DNA of 64,000 nt from Paramecium tetraurelia. Lineage: Eukaryota; Ciliophora; Oligohymenophorea; Peniculida; Parameciidae. Where the stretch lies: the NCBI RefSeq assembly GCF_000165425.1, contig NW_001799333.1, forward strand, positions 62,001 through 126,000, written 5' to 3'. Under the pieces are notes generated by a model that saw only the letters and a program-made list of their open reading frames with translations, made no database searches and was not told the DNA's origin. A program made the position numbers and the translations under genes. The number at the start of each line of letters is the position of its first letter. The first letter of the stretch is position 1. Positions 1 to 12,011 of the stretch are shown here, one piece after another.

Positions 1-540
1 ACAGAGTTAAAAAGTAAAGTGTAATCTTAGAAGCAGAGAATGAGGAGGCAGTTGATAAGAATAGAAAATTGAAATAGCAGTTGATAAATTTAACAGGTTC
101 TCTGTAGCAACTGCAAATGAATTTTTAACAGTAGATTTCTGCAAAGAAATCCTTATCTTTATCTAAAACCAAAAGTGCCATTGTAGCTGATAGTAAAACA
201 ATACAAACTCTTGAGAAGGCTTCAAAAAGCATATCGGTTTTATTGTCTTAGGGCAGCAAGAGTGATTTGAGTGTGAGTCCTTCCAAAGTTCATAAGACTG
301 TACCTTCAGATTTACTAATTGTATCATTATGAGAGTTATAAAATATAGCCGAATTTCTAGGAGGATCCTGATGACGAAGAAGAATACTAGGAGGAAGGAG
401 AGGATGGTTAGGAGGACGAAGACTAGGTGGATGATGAGGATGATTAGAATGCAGATTCATAGTAGCCATCTGAAGTGGATGAATCAGAAGGGTAAGATAT
501 ACAATAGCCTAGGAAAGAGTCGTCGATATCTATGATATGA
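1..540 (+). CDS. Gln-rich protein with acidic tail, 5' truncated by window
   Basis: The open frame begins before the window (frame from base 3) and ends at TGA 538-540, giving about 169 visible residues after removing a 28-nt intron at 321-348 (GTATC...ATATAG), which joins two frames. The visible N-terminal part is Lys/Gln/Leu-rich and looks like coiled coil, the middle is Ser-rich, and the last 60 residues are strongly acidic (runs such as DPDDEEEYQEEGEDG) with a short basic end. I do not recognise a domain. The standard-code ORF at 329-535 in another frame is a shadow. The next gene starts 35 bp downstream on the same strand. Confidence 0.75.
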
Positions 541-575
541 GTGATGTGTATTCGTTTTTTGAATATTTTAATTAA

Positions 576-1719
576 ATGAAGATCATTTTGTTGGTTTTCT
601 TGATTGGGGCTACATTTGCTAGAGACGAAGGCTTTTTTGCTTAATTAAGGAATAGTGATTTTGGAAAGACCATCATCTAAACACTTTAAGTTTAATTGTC
701 TCAAGATCATCCAGCAGACGCAGTTGTTCATCTCTTGAAATAGATGAAAGATGATCTAAACAATGAATAAAGAGTTGAGGATGAAGGGATAACTGGACAA
801 TTGAAAACATGTTAAGATGCTTCAAGTGCTGCAGCTGCTGTATTAACTATTGCCAAGGAACGTAAAGCTACATCAGAGGAAAGACTACCCTTACTCTAAT
901 AAGAATAAAATGATAAGAAACAATAATTGTTTGATAAGTAAGGAGAGGAATAGAGAAACTTGGATAGAATATCAGTATTATAAGAAGCTAGAAATGTTTA
1001 AAGAGTAATTAATTATAAAATAACATTAGCAAGAATTTGAGTAAAGAAGAGATGAGTTGGTGGGTTTAGTTTCTGCACTTCAAGAAGCAAAGAAAATCTT
1101 GTCTTAAGGAATCGGAGCTTTGAAAAAGAATAGTTTTGCTGAACTTAAGAATCATCATCAAAACTTTTTAAAATATTTCCCAAATAAGAAAGGTTTCCAT
1201 AGTATGGTTAATGTGCTATTGACTGTTTTATAAGAAGAAGGTACACAAGAGAATGCTGCTTAGAAGGTTGTGAAAATCATTGATACTCTTGTTGACAGCA
1301 TCTTTTAGGTTCAAAAAGAGGAAATGAGAGCAGATGATGCTAGAGAATTAGACTTCTTAACATAAAAAGAGAGATTGCTTTTGGCTAATAGGAGGTTGTC
1401 TGGCAGTGTGGCTGATTTGAATGCAGCTAATGAGAGAATTGGATAAAAAATATTAGAAATCAAGAATGACATCTCAATTCAAGATTCTGTATTTATTATT
1501 TACGATTTAAGATTATTTTCAATAAGTCTACTGAATAGGCCGATTGGGATTAGACTTGCAGTGATACTGATAAGGCACACAGATAACAAACTGAATAAAG
1601 GTAATTTAATTAAATATAAAAGAAATGCTTAATTAGAAATAATTGTAGAATGCATTGATATCTTTGAGACCAGATTCGATATGGAAACAAAAAGCTACAT
1701 ATAACGCCTTAGATTCTGA
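576..1719 (+). CDS. Trichocyst matrix protein
   Basis: Encodes a 357-residue secretory protein of the Paramecium trichocyst matrix family, whose members are proteolytically matured, crystallise in the trichocyst and expand on exocytosis. It starts with a signal peptide (MKIILLVFLIGATFA) and is then almost all Gln/Glu/Lys-rich heptad-like helix with a few Cys (for example KTCQDAS and DWDQTCSD), the family hallmark. Three introns restore one frame: 1005-1029, 1489-1511 and 1601-1622; the last two end in AAG rather than TAG. Frame arithmetic closes exactly. It lies 66 bp upstream of a second family member on the same strand, so this is a tandem pair. The assignment to family is firm; the subfamily is not. 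Confidence 0.92.
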
Positions 1720-1785
1720 ATCAAATATAATTGACACAATATAAAAGCAATAAAAACGGATTTCTAATAATATTTATTATTCTAA

Positions 1786-3058
1786 ATGAAGTTTTCTATT
1801 GTAATACTAATGCTTCTAGTCGTGGGGAATATGGCTTCCGATTTTGATCAGTAGGTTGAAGAATTGTAGAACTCCAACTTTGGTTAGACAATATTACAAA
1901 CAATTTTGATGGAATTGTAAACAGGTGACCCAGTGATTTCAAACCTAATTAATATGATCTAGGGTCTGGAAACAACCTTAGAGAATGAATAAGAAAGAGA
2001 CGATAAAAGAATTGCTAGAATAACATAAAACTGTGATATTGACATAAATACCTTGAAGGATTAAATTAATTAGAGTACTGTCAATTCAGCGACATTGAAA
2101 AGTGAATTGGACAGTTTGAATCCTTAAAAGGTTTCAGCAGTAGCCAGTCTTGAGAGAAAAAATAACGAAATTAATGATCTTAAGACAGAGCTCAATTATT
2201 AAACACATAAGAGAGAGACAGAAACATTGACCTATTAAGTCATATTGGACAATTTGGAACAAGCACTTTTTGGTGTCAATCAAGTCAAAGGATATTTCAA
2301 TAGCTATTTAGATGTACTTGTAAAAAATCGCAAAAGATTTGACAAACCAGAGCCATCTTTCTTGCAGGAGAATTATAGTTTCAAGTACGATTAAACAGAG
2401 ATGGATGATGTAGAGGATTAAGGAGTCCAATTTACATCATTCTCTCAAGTAGCATCAAAAGTGAATAAATTAAAGCATCATGTAAGTGTGTATCCCTATC
2501 TCAGATCCATTTAGAAGGTTATAGAGCCATGATTGAAATGATGAGTCGCTTAGCTGCTAAGGCCTAAGATGAACCATCTCAAGCAGAAGTACTTACAAGA
2601 AAGGTGTTATCAATTTTGAAATAAATAGAAAACTATATTCAATCTGAAAGAATCAGAGAGGATTAAGCAGAAGCTCTGAGATAGGGAAACTTCGATTTAC
2701 TCAAGACTTTATTGTCGGACTAAATAGTTTAGGCCAGTCAAGATAGAACATATATGGAAGGTGTAAATTATCATCGATATCTCGTTTAGGCCTTGTCGAA
2801 TCCTTGTCCACTAGAATTTAATAAGCATCTAATGAGAAATTTGAAGTTGATCAAAAAATAGTCACCAAAACCAAAGAATTAGACAACAGAGAAACAGATT
2901 GCAGACTCAAAAATAATGAATATGAAACAGACACAGCCAATAGGTATATATTCATTAAATTGATAAATAGAATTAAATAAAAGAGAGTAGTGGCAGTTGC
3001 TGTGGATCTAATCTCATCCAAATTGGGACAACTTAAGAGAAAATTGCTAGAAAATTGA
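1786..3058 (+). CDS. Trichocyst matrix protein (second of tandem pair)
   Basis: Encodes about 397 residues: a signal peptide (MKFSIVILMLLVVGNMASDF), then a long Gln/Glu/Asn-rich alpha-helical body with the spaced Cys and helix pattern of trichocyst matrix proteins. Introns are read at 2482-2504 (ends CAG), 2761-2789 (begins GTGT; a combination of 27- and 20-nt introns would also keep frame) and 2944-2970 (GTATAT...AATAG). The protein ends at TGA 3056-3058 after a basic helix (LGQLKRKLLEN). It is more diverged from the upstream copy than a fresh tandem duplicate would be. The role inferred is a structural component of the exocytotic crystalline matrix. Confidence 0.88.
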
Positions 3059-3109
3059 GTTTCATATATAAAATTAAAACCAAATAATATATCCATTGAA
3101 TAAATATAA

Positions 3110-4475
3110 TCATAGTTTTATGATTGATGCTCCTTGAGATGGTTAGGTTGAAAAAATATGCTCTTTGTTTTCAATGTGATTGTAGAAGAACTCAATAATC
3201 TATCATAATTATGAAGGAATACCTTATTCTTGAAATTCTTAACTTCCGACTCTTTGACCAAACTGACTGTGCAACCTCCCCATCCTGCTCCAGTCAATCT
3301 ACTTCCCAAAGCTCCATTTTTAATACACAAAGTTGTCAATTTATCAATGTTATCAGATGAACATTCATACAGTTCCTTACAAGATTTCTAACTCTGATTC
3401 ATCAAGTAACCTAACAATATTGCCTTAGCATCATCCGACATTTTAGAATCACAAATGTTCTTGAATTTGATTACTCTTTGGGCTTCCTTAACCACATGAG
3501 TCAATCTATCATAAGGGTTTACACTTTAATTCTAATTCAATACTAATTCAAAGTAAGGAATATCAACTAACAGATTCGGCAGATTTAAGTACTCTAATTT
3601 TTCAAGACTAATTTCCCCTTTGGGTATGAATTTGCAGAGTTCTTCCATAGAATCAAGTGACAATTGCAAATGATCCTATAGTTATTTCAAAGTTCGAAAA
3701 CTAGTTCCAAGATTCAAATTCAATTCTATCAATTTGATACCAATCCTACATTCAACTACTCTCTTGTTATAATGTTTTCCGAGTGTCTCCAGCTTAGTTG
3801 ATTCTGTCAATGAATTCGCTATGATGAATGAATATCCCTTTGGCAAATTCACCTTAGTCAATCGAAGAGGATCAAATTCAATGTATAAAGCAGATCCTTC
3901 TTGTCCAAAAACTGATATGGTCTAATCCATTCCACCACATGCAGTGCCTGCCTCTCTTTCAAACTTGATAATTTAATCAACAAACTAATGTCTATCAATA
4001 TCTTATTGGGTTTTTCCACTCACTTACAAACTCATTAGAGATGATGCCACAACCAAAGAAGATGATGAAGATAATCCTGAAGAAAATGGAACGTCGCCAC
4101 TTATCAATATTTTGATCCCTTGATTCGCATTCCCATATTAAATCCCTGCTCTGTATCCAGCAAGCACATATTTCACATAATTTTAGATTTCATTATATTC
4201 CTCCTTTGGATTCACTGAAAGACTGAATTGCTTAAACTATTAATCATCAGCATGCTAAATCTATATGTCATTCCCCTCTATGGCAAATAACATAAAACAA
4301 GATTGTTCCAAAGCAAATGGCAATACTCCGTAACCCATATAATCGATGTGTTCACCAATTAACTAGCATTAACAATTAGATTTACATTGACTCTCCCAGG
4401 GGCCTTAACTAAAAATTGAGGTTGAAGCCCATTATATCTCTACGTAAATAATTCGATCAATTATTATATATTCAT
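3110..4475 (-). CDS. Galactokinase / N-acetylgalactosamine kinase family (GHMP kinase)
   Basis: Encodes a 439-residue sugar kinase that would phosphorylate galactose or N-acetylgalactosamine at C1 with ATP in the cytosol. The family signature [20 protein letters not shown] lies near residues 22-41, the ATP-binding Gly/Ser loop appears as PFSSGLSSSSSLVVASS, the substrate loop as AGTACGGMDQ, and the C-terminal GHMP motif as GSRLTGAGWGGC. Two 23-nt introns are needed: 4363-4385 splits the N-terminal signature, and 3200-3222 moves the C-terminus into the frame ending HIFSTQPSQGASIIKL. The frame closes exactly. Residues that separate GALK1 from GALK2 could not be judged, so substrate is left open. 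It converges on the matrix protein gene 51 bp away. Confidence 0.93.
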
Positions 4476-4593
4476 TTTTTATATTATTTATTTTTCATCT
4501 GCATTTTATGCATTTATTGTTCTATATACCTTAATAAGACTCATTAGAATCAGAAATTAGATGGGTATTATTATAAACTATGGTTAATATTTA

Positions 4594-5316
4594 TCACTCT
4601 TTTTTCTTTTGATCTATTTTAACTATTTTGTCATCAATTTGTGTTACTTCCTTGATTTTATCTAAGGCATTTTTCCACATTTGTCCTCCCCATTAAACCG
4701 TCAAAAACAGACCCGTAGCCTCAGTACATATGGTCTTATCCTGATCATAGATGGTCGCCTTGAGGAACACCTTTCTGCCTTCAATTTTATCGATTTCTGC
4801 TGTGATCATGTAATCATGGTTGGTTTTTACAGGTTTTCTATAATTTATATTTAAATTTGCTGTAGCTGTAGGAATCTGCCCACTAGCCAAGTAACTTAAT
4901 TATCCAAATGCATTATCTATTAATGTTGCCAATAACCCACCATGAACTATAGAACTATGTCCTTAGAGATGGTCAGCAGCATTAAAAACAAAGTGTAGAT
5001 GAATTTTATCTTCAGATTCCAGATTGTCGCTATATATTTTTTATTCTAATTTGTCTGGATAATATATTTTAAACACATTCAGAGCTTCGTTGTGTTGAGC
5101 AATGAAATTGTGTAAGAAATGCTTATCTGGAGAAGAGTGCATGATATCAATCACTTTTGGTTGTATATAGTTTCCTTGTTCCAACATTGATTTGAAGCTG
5201 TGATCATCATTTTTTTGACCTTTATCACTAATGAAAGCCTTTACATATGGGAAGTATCTTTCATATGTGAAACCTCCAACAAAAGCCAATCCAAACAGCA
5301 ATATATTTTTTTTCAT
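4594..5316 (-). CDS. Hotdog-fold thioesterase, THEM4/PaaI-like, membrane-anchored
   Basis: An intronless 240-residue protein. Residues 1-30 (MKKNILLFGLAFVGGFTYER...) form a hydrophobic segment that could be a signal anchor or organelle leader. The C-terminal half holds the 4HBT hotdog motif HSSIVHGGLLATLIDNAFGQ, followed by a strand-rich stretch (ATANLNINYRKPV, DYMITAEI, KVFLKATIYD) and ending with a basic tail. Proteins of this family hydrolyse acyl-CoA thioesters. Under the standard code the gene appears as two fragments broken by TAA/TAG, which here are Gln. Specific substrate is unknown. Confidence 0.85.
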
Positions 5317-5560
5317 AAATATAATTTATCAAAAGAGTCCTAAAAATAATCCACTTTATTCACTTCCTCTTTAAAATGCATGGATTCACTAAATCATTTG
5401 ATATTTACGAAAATAATTAGTTTACCCCATACCTACTGGATGAGGGCAGGATTTATTTGTATATATAGAATGAATAAGGTGACAAATTACATTATTCCAA
5501 GATTATAAATTAATATAATATTTATTTTTAAAAGAAGTAATTACATAAAGAAGCCACACT
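5317..5560. other. Divergent intergenic spacer
   Basis: AT-rich spacer of 244 bp between two divergently transcribed genes. It must hold both promoters, but I see no recognisable element. Confidence 0.6.
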
Positions 5561-6548
5561 ATGACAACAGCAATTGAATGCTTTAACGACTTTTAATTCT
5601 TATAGTGCTATTTGTAATATTGGAATATATTCATTATTCTAGATCTTGGAGTTTAGAAATAATATGCTTGATTTGTTTAGGATTTGCAATTTGTTTAATC
5701 TTTAGGAGAAACTGTAAAAAATTGCTTAGCAATTCGACGAGAATAATAATACTAATAATTTTTTCTCTCATTTGTAAGATTTGAGTAATATTAGTTTATT
5801 TCGTATACAATCTAAGCAGAACTAATAGAACATTTTATTTTCTTCAGGAACTATTTTATTAAGTCTATCAAGCCTGTTTGATTTTCTATTTTGGAAAAAA
5901 ATTAGTTTAAGGTCCCAGTAAAAGATAAAATTTAAATATAATTCGAACCATCTTTGGAATTCTAATTATACTAGATATTACTACATTCATTATATCCATT
6001 ATTGAGGCAGCTTCCAAGAAATAAATGTGCAAATGTAAGTTATTATATTTACAATTAGATTAGAGATTTCATTTACTGTTTTTAGGTCCATCAGTCTAAT
6101 TACATAAATACTCTTCCTGGTCATTGTTGAAAAATTATACAAACGATTTTTATTGAACCTAAAGAATCTACTCAAGAATGAATAGTAGACCAAGCGATAA
6201 AAGTCTCATTTCTTTTAGTTAAAGTATTTATTACTTTAAATATCAAGAATATTATGCTACATAAGTTTCTTCGGATCGCTAATTTTGTTGATCGTTAACT
6301 TTATCTATATGTTGTCCTCTGATTGTAGAATTATACCCCATTATGGAAACGGAGAATACAATTTCTCGGATGAACTCAATGCATTAGTACATACTACTGT
6401 TAAGTTACTTACCTATTTCATACCAATAATTCTAACTTTAGTGTTATTTACAACAAAGAATTAGAAAGAAGATTCGAATAATTCAGCTTTTGAAGTTGAA
6501 GATTTAACATATCAACAGTATTTTTAAGGCTTGGCTTTTGATAAATGA
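5561..6548 (+). CDS. Seven-span membrane protein of unknown family
   Basis: Encodes 302 residues after removal of introns 5614-5642, 5774-5794 and 6035-6063; the frame closes exactly. About seven hydrophobic segments can be counted: SLEIICLICLGFAICLIF, RIIILIIFSLI, YQACLIFYF, IIRTIFGILIILDITTFII, VFRSISLITQILFLVIV, ILCYISFFGSLILLIVNFIY and LLTYFIPIILTLVLF. The loop between segments 6 and 7 carries a Cys and Asn/Gly-rich residues, and the C-terminus is polar. Seven spans suggest a receptor-like or THH1/TOM1-like topology, but I see no diagnostic motif, so no function is assigned. The standard-code ORFs on the opposite strand here are shadows. Confidence 0.8.
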
Positions 6549-6956
6549 TTATAAATCTAATGAAAATGTTTCAACAAATTATATTGCCATTTTGTATATT
6601 TTCTAAGCATCTTTAAATTACAAAATATGAATGTCTAAGATAATTTTAATATTTATATTATAATTTCTTAATCATTTATTTATCTAATTTCTTGATTTCA
6701 AATATTCTGAATATATAGTTGCTTTTTAATTTATTGAAAGATCAGTTTTTTGGAATGGAATCACTTTATAAATTTATTGTTGCATTTATTTCACATCTAT
6801 ATTTTTAATTTTATCCAATTATGTTTCTCCAATATGAATCAAACCAGATAGTACTACCAATCCAAAAGATCCAATTTTGTTCATCACTCCTTTTCCTGGG
6901 ATTTTTCTTAATACCATAGTAATTGAAAAACTTATATAATAAAATAATTTAATTAA
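6549..6956. other. Convergent 3' spacer, AT-rich
   Basis: About 400 bp between two convergent gene ends. It consists of short A/T runs with TGA in every frame. I see no gene or RNA in it. Confidence 0.5.
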
Positions 6957-9436
6957 TCATTTTATTTAAGGTAATCTGCATTGTTTTTTTGCGTATAAAT
7001 ACAATAGATGCGCAAAAGTATTAGGAGGTACTCTCTTTTTCTTGTCCTTTTTTTTCTTATTCACAAAATACCAATGCAATATTAATTTCATTTTTCTCCA
7101 TAACATCCTCCCTGCAGTAATCACAAATGCTGAAGGATTCCTTCTTTTTATCTCTTCTGACATAGCTATAACCCAAGAATTAATCTGGAATCAAATCAAA
7201 AATGCTTACTTGTAATTCCTAAGTGTGAAAATCCATTGACCTAGTTTTCATTACCAAAGAAAAGCAGAGCCAAGGTTCGAGTTTATTATTGTAAGATTTT
7301 CTAAGCACATCTGTCACTTTCCCATAAAGCAATCCTCTTATATCTGAAACCGAATAGGAATTCACTGATTTAGGGTCATTAATGTGTTTGCTATTTTAAG
7401 CCCATCTAAATGTTCCATCATTAGCTAAAATAAAGAATCTTTCTATTCTCCCATTGGAAGACTTATTACATTTCGTCAATTAATCGCCCAACATAACAGT
7501 TCTATAGGCAGCGTTAAGAAGACTTACATTTTTTAATTTTTGTGACTTTGTCATAGAAACAGCCATCATTTAACCTTATTTGGTTTATGGTTAATTTAAT
7601 TAAGATTTTGTAAGTTTTAGATTTGCTTATTATTATTATTATTATTACTATGACGATGATAATTATTAATTTTATGTTTTTTATTGATTATTTCCAGCAA
7701 AACCCATTGTTTATGATCCAAATTGACTAGTATTCTTGAATGGTTACTAATCATAATTATTTGTAAACAATGTTTGTTACTTTTGCTATTGGAAATCATT
7801 CTGTTCAAGTTAATTTTTTTGAGAGAAATTACTTGATAATGGGTTATTATATTGTTAATATTAGTTATTTTATTACGAAGTTGGATTTTAGCCTTTAACC
7901 ATATAATTTTATTAATCATTCGTTGAGTGATATGATTAAAAATTCTGTTAATTTTGATAATCATAATTAATTTAACTTTGTTATGAATTGTATTAAGAAT
8001 TCATTTAGTCAAATTACTTTTATTATCCTAAAGTATTAGAATACTAAATTTGCTAGTTATACATTTAATTAGATTGAAACTTTTGTTTAAACTATGGTTA
8101 TTGATAATTTTATTGATCTTAATATACTTCTTGCTTTAATTAATAGAGATAATTTAAGAAGGGTTCTAATTAAATTTTTAAGCAAATTCTATTGAATTTC
8201 ATTAAGTGAGATTTGATAATATTGACTGATTCCTTTGTAAATGGTAAATTTTATAAATAGTTTTCATATGGTTATTGTTGATCCAATAATTTTAATTAAT
8301 GTTCAAGTTATGCAATTGATTAGGATAATTAAGGTACGTTCTCCGCTTCTTACTAGGTCATTTGATGATAGCAAAATTGTATTGCCCTTTTGAGTCTTAA
8401 TTTTAGAGCTAGTTTCCAAAATTCATCTTGTTATTTAACCGTTAATGGTTATGATAATAATTACTAATTCTTTTGATAATTCAGTTGTTGTTCTAATTTT
8501 TACAAAGATGTTGTTATCTATATTAATTAGATACTTACTTCTCTAGCACATTATAATTTTTTTTCACAATCTTTAAATAAGATTTCTGGACTTATTCGTC
8601 TCAACTCTGGAGATTGCATACATTTTTGTAATTATTATACATAATCCTTACAATCCATTCTTTCATTTTAAGCAATGGTTAATATTCTTCTCAATGTAAT
8701 AACAGTAAACCCATTTTCTTTCTGCTCCTACCATAATTTTAGAGCTTTTTGATGATACCTAAAGGCAAGGGTCATATCTCCACAAAGTTCTCTATTCAAC
8801 CCCATAGAGGAGTAGAAACAAGCCAAACTCTATCCATCATCTATAATATAACATTTATTTCAATACACTTTTATTCCAGATTTTCAAAATTTCCATCACC
8901 CATAGCTTCAAATGATTAAAACCTATAATAGATATACATTAGCTCCTTAAATAGCTGATATTATAATGGAGGTTAACTAAACTAAGCACAAAATTTTACG
9001 CCTATATTATTAATTGAATTGCCTAATCATTGTAATCTTTGCATTCTTAATATTCTGTTGTTATCAATTTGATGATTGCTAAATTTCCCTATAATAGATT
9101 TAAAATCTATTTTACTAATATTTTAATTAATAATGCGCATATGAAATCATTCTTTCTGTCTATCATATTGAATGCTTAAAGTAACTTTTCGGTTGCTTAT
9201 TTATAATCACAATTATGAAAATAGATGATCCCTAAATTAGCCAGGATTATAGCCATCCTATCAATATCAAATAATTGAGATTTGATATTACCCCTCCCTG
9301 CTTCTTAGCAGTTTAGAGCCTCTTCATATAATCGTATTGCTTAATTCAAATCTCTTAATTAAAACTGATTGTGAGCATCCAAAAGAAGCTAGTTAAATTT
9401 AATTTAATTTATGTTCAAAGTTTCCTCCTAATTCAT
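6957..9436 (-). CDS. TPR-like / Gln-rich linker / PH-domain protein
   Basis: One continuous frame of about 785 residues with five introns (9089-9115, 8977-8999, 8841-8866, 8518-8538, 7185-7209). The N-terminal 370 residues are helical and TPR-like (ALNCQEAGRGN, AIILANLGIIYFHNCDYKQA, YSSMGLNRELCGDMTLAFRY). A low-complexity segment of about 210 residues follows, mostly Gln/Asn, including TAG plus seven TAA codons at 7627-7650 read as polyGln. The C-terminal 160 residues resemble a PH domain (LTKCNKSSNGRIERFFIL, FRWAQNSKH, SWVIAMSEEIKRR). There is no TGA between the Gln-rich part and the PH part, so they are treated as one protein; an internal start at 7569 is possible but would leave no spacer. 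The PH domain suggests lipid or protein binding at membranes. Confidence 0.75.
7627..7650 (-). repeat. TAA/TTA microsatellite coding polyglutamine
   Basis: Seven TAA codons and one TAG read on the minus strand inside the Gln-rich linker. Under the ciliate code this is a polyGln tract. Confidence 0.85.
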
Positions 9437-9959
9437 TATGTAAATTAAAATATTGAATGAGAAATAAAAACATTTCATACAATTCATTCATAATATCAGT
9501 ATACACACTATATAGATCCTTAAGGTTTATGCTTCAATCGAGTTTTGTAAAAGTAATTTTCATTTGTTCACAACTTTTGTAGGTAAGTAATTCAATTTGG
9601 TCATTTTAACATCATTCTCTCGTTCTCGAGTTGTATATGTAATTCAAAATAAGCTACCAAAGCTAATTATCATTCATGCAATATTAAGAGAGTTAGGTAT
9701 AATTTAATTATTAAATTTCATCAATGATATAGTAGACAATTTTAGAAGATTACTTCCAAATCTTACTTAACAATTTTATTCAAGTTTTCAATTTTCAAAA
9801 TTTATTATTTCCTATAATGAGTGAAAGCCCTTTCATTTATATAAAATTTCTATTATATTATCCTTCTAGAGGGAAACAAAGAAAGAGATTGAAACTGATA
9901 TCTGAAGTACAAGTAAAACACAAACTGAGTACAATAAATTATTTATCATATAATTTATA
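9437..9959. other. Divergent intergenic region
   Basis: About 520 bp between divergent genes, longer than most spacers here. All six frames are broken by TGA. I see no tRNA-like or repeat element. Confidence 0.5.
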
Positions 9960-11965
9960 ATGGCCTTTAGAAATATATATACAGGTGGTGCTTGCACTGC
10001 TGATGGAACTTAGCAGATGAGTTAAAATCCGTTCAAGCAATTCATGGATAGAATGCTGTTCGGCTAAACTTAACAATAGTATTTAGTTAATTTAAGAATC
10101 TTAGATAAATATAGCAATAGATAAATGTCTAGTAGGATCCAATGGTGCAACAGAAATTATAGGAACGTTAAAGATTATTTGAGAGTATGAACTAATAATG
10201 GGATGTCATGGCTAAATAATATGATTAAGCAAATATTGAATAAAGGTAGATGATGGAAAAGATGTTTGTAGAGGAGCAAAGAAATTATGAATAAGCAATG
10301 ATGCAATAGTAAATGATGATGGATTTTTAATGGCAACAAGCAGAAATTTAATATTAAGCTGATTAAATGGCTTAAGAATATTAATTCCAAGAGGCTTATG
10401 AAAATGCTGAGGATCTATAAATGTAGAGTGAAAAATCATAAAAATATGCAGATGATTTGGTATAGGCTTTAGAAAAAGATCCTGATCCAAGATTTTAATA
10501 GTCTAAATTTTTGAGATTTATGAAGGATATTTAGAATGGAAATCTAAAATTGGTGGGCAATGAATTGCTTCACATAGAAGGGTGATAAAGTGGAATAATT
10601 AGCTCTGGAGAGAATCTAGACATTCGAAGAAGGATGGGATTAGGCTACTAAAAATGTGGAATAAAAATAATCTGATTTATCAGAAGTTGAAGAGAAATTT
10701 TCAAAGATGTGGGATGAAAAATTAGAAAAATATGATAGTGAATTACAAAACGAAGATTAATTTTAAAAGAAGCTTGAAGATTCTTATTAATAAATACTTA
10801 AGGAAATGAAGCAAGGAACAGATATTGATAAATTGTTCTCTGAAGCCTGGTAAGCAGCATCAGATTTATAGGAATTTGATCTCTATAAAGACTCTAATAA
10901 TACTTACAGGTTTTAAGAAAATAACAAGTATTTGACTATGGATTTTCCTCTATAAGCAGCATTTGAATTTAGTACATTAAGGCTAAAAATACAGAAGCAA
11001 TCCTGGCTTTGGGAAGCTCATATTCCAAAAGAATCCAGCAGATTCTAATGCATGGAGAATCTTGGGTAGATTACATCAAGAAAATGATTAAGACCAAAGA
11101 GCTGTTGCCTCCTTCTTGAATGCTATGAAATAAAATCCAAATGAATTAGATACTTTGAGTGCTTTGGGTATATCATGTACAAATATTCTGGATGAAGTCA
11201 AAGCCATGTCCTTTTTAAAATAGTGGTTAATCAAGAATCCAAATTATACAGTACCTGTAGATGATAGCATTGTGCCTGGCAATACAAATATCTATGATTA
11301 TACTTTAGATTAAATAAAATGCATGAATGCAAGAATGATTTAAGTATTTGAAGCAGCTCATTAACAAGGACCTAACGATGTTGAATTGTTGAATGGATTA
11401 GCTGTACTATATTTCATCGAAAGGAACTATTAAAAATCTGTTGAGATCTTTAAAAAGGCTCTTCAAATTGAACCAAAAAATTATTAGATATGGAACAAAT
11501 TAGGTGCCACTCTAGCTCATCTTGGTGAAGCAGATTAAGCCATGTTCTGTTACCATAGAGCGTTGGATCTTAGACCTAATTATGTGAGGGTTTGGGTCAA
11601 TTTGGCATTTGCCTATTCTTACAAGGGAGAATATTTAGATGCTGCTAGATTGTACTTAAGTGCACTTATGATTAATCCATAAGCTAGACATATATGGGGT
11701 TATTTATAAACAGCATTTTTATAACTATGTATGAGTTAGAGTTATATGAAATAGAAAGACCGGATTTAATTTCAAAGATTCAACACTATGATCCAATGTT
11801 ATTTAAAGATGAATTCTCAGTTACTAATCCTAATGATTTGCCAGAGCCTGAAATTCTATGTAATATTCTTTAGTTTATACTTTCGTAGATAGAGAAGCTA
11901 ATAATTTATATATATTTAAAATGCCCGAAGAGGAATGGTTAAAGACATCTTAGAAAAAACCTTGA
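9960..11965 (+). CDS. PEX5: PEX5, peroxisomal targeting signal 1 receptor (contains frame breaks)
   Basis: Encodes the cycling receptor that binds C-terminal PTS1 signals and carries proteins to the peroxisome. The N-terminus has the conserved Cys (residue 12, GGACTADGTQ) used for export ubiquitination, then a long Gln-rich region with spaced Trp residues. The C-terminus holds TPR repeats (NAWRILGRLHQENDQDQRA, NGLAVLYFIERNYQKSVEIF, NKLGATLAHLGEADQAMFCY, VNLAFAYSYKGEYLDAARLY) and the end HIWGYLQTAF. Introns: 10079-10104, 10553-10577 (GTGGG start), 10972-10994, 11860-11888. Three places need one-base changes to keep the frame: an extra G in 11011-11013, an extra C in 11025-11026 and a missing T in 11716-11720. 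With these, the protein is 633 residues, close to the usual PEX5 length. Confidence 0.9.
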
Positions 11966-12011
11966 CATTAACCATACTATTTTTGTTTAAAAAATATTAT
12001 TAGTTTATTAA

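Noticed and set aside
2851-3096. 81-residue minus-strand ORF next to the galactokinase end
   Set aside because: It is antisense to the second matrix gene; the galactokinase ends earlier at TGA 3110-3112 after a 23-nt intron.
7617-7964. 115-residue standard-code ORF on the minus strand
   Set aside because: It is an alternate frame of the Gln-rich linker of the TPR/PH gene, which stays open in the ciliate code over a far longer span.
10175-10490. Hydrophobic minus-strand ORFs
   Set aside because: They are antisense shadows of the Gln-rich N-terminal region of PEX5.
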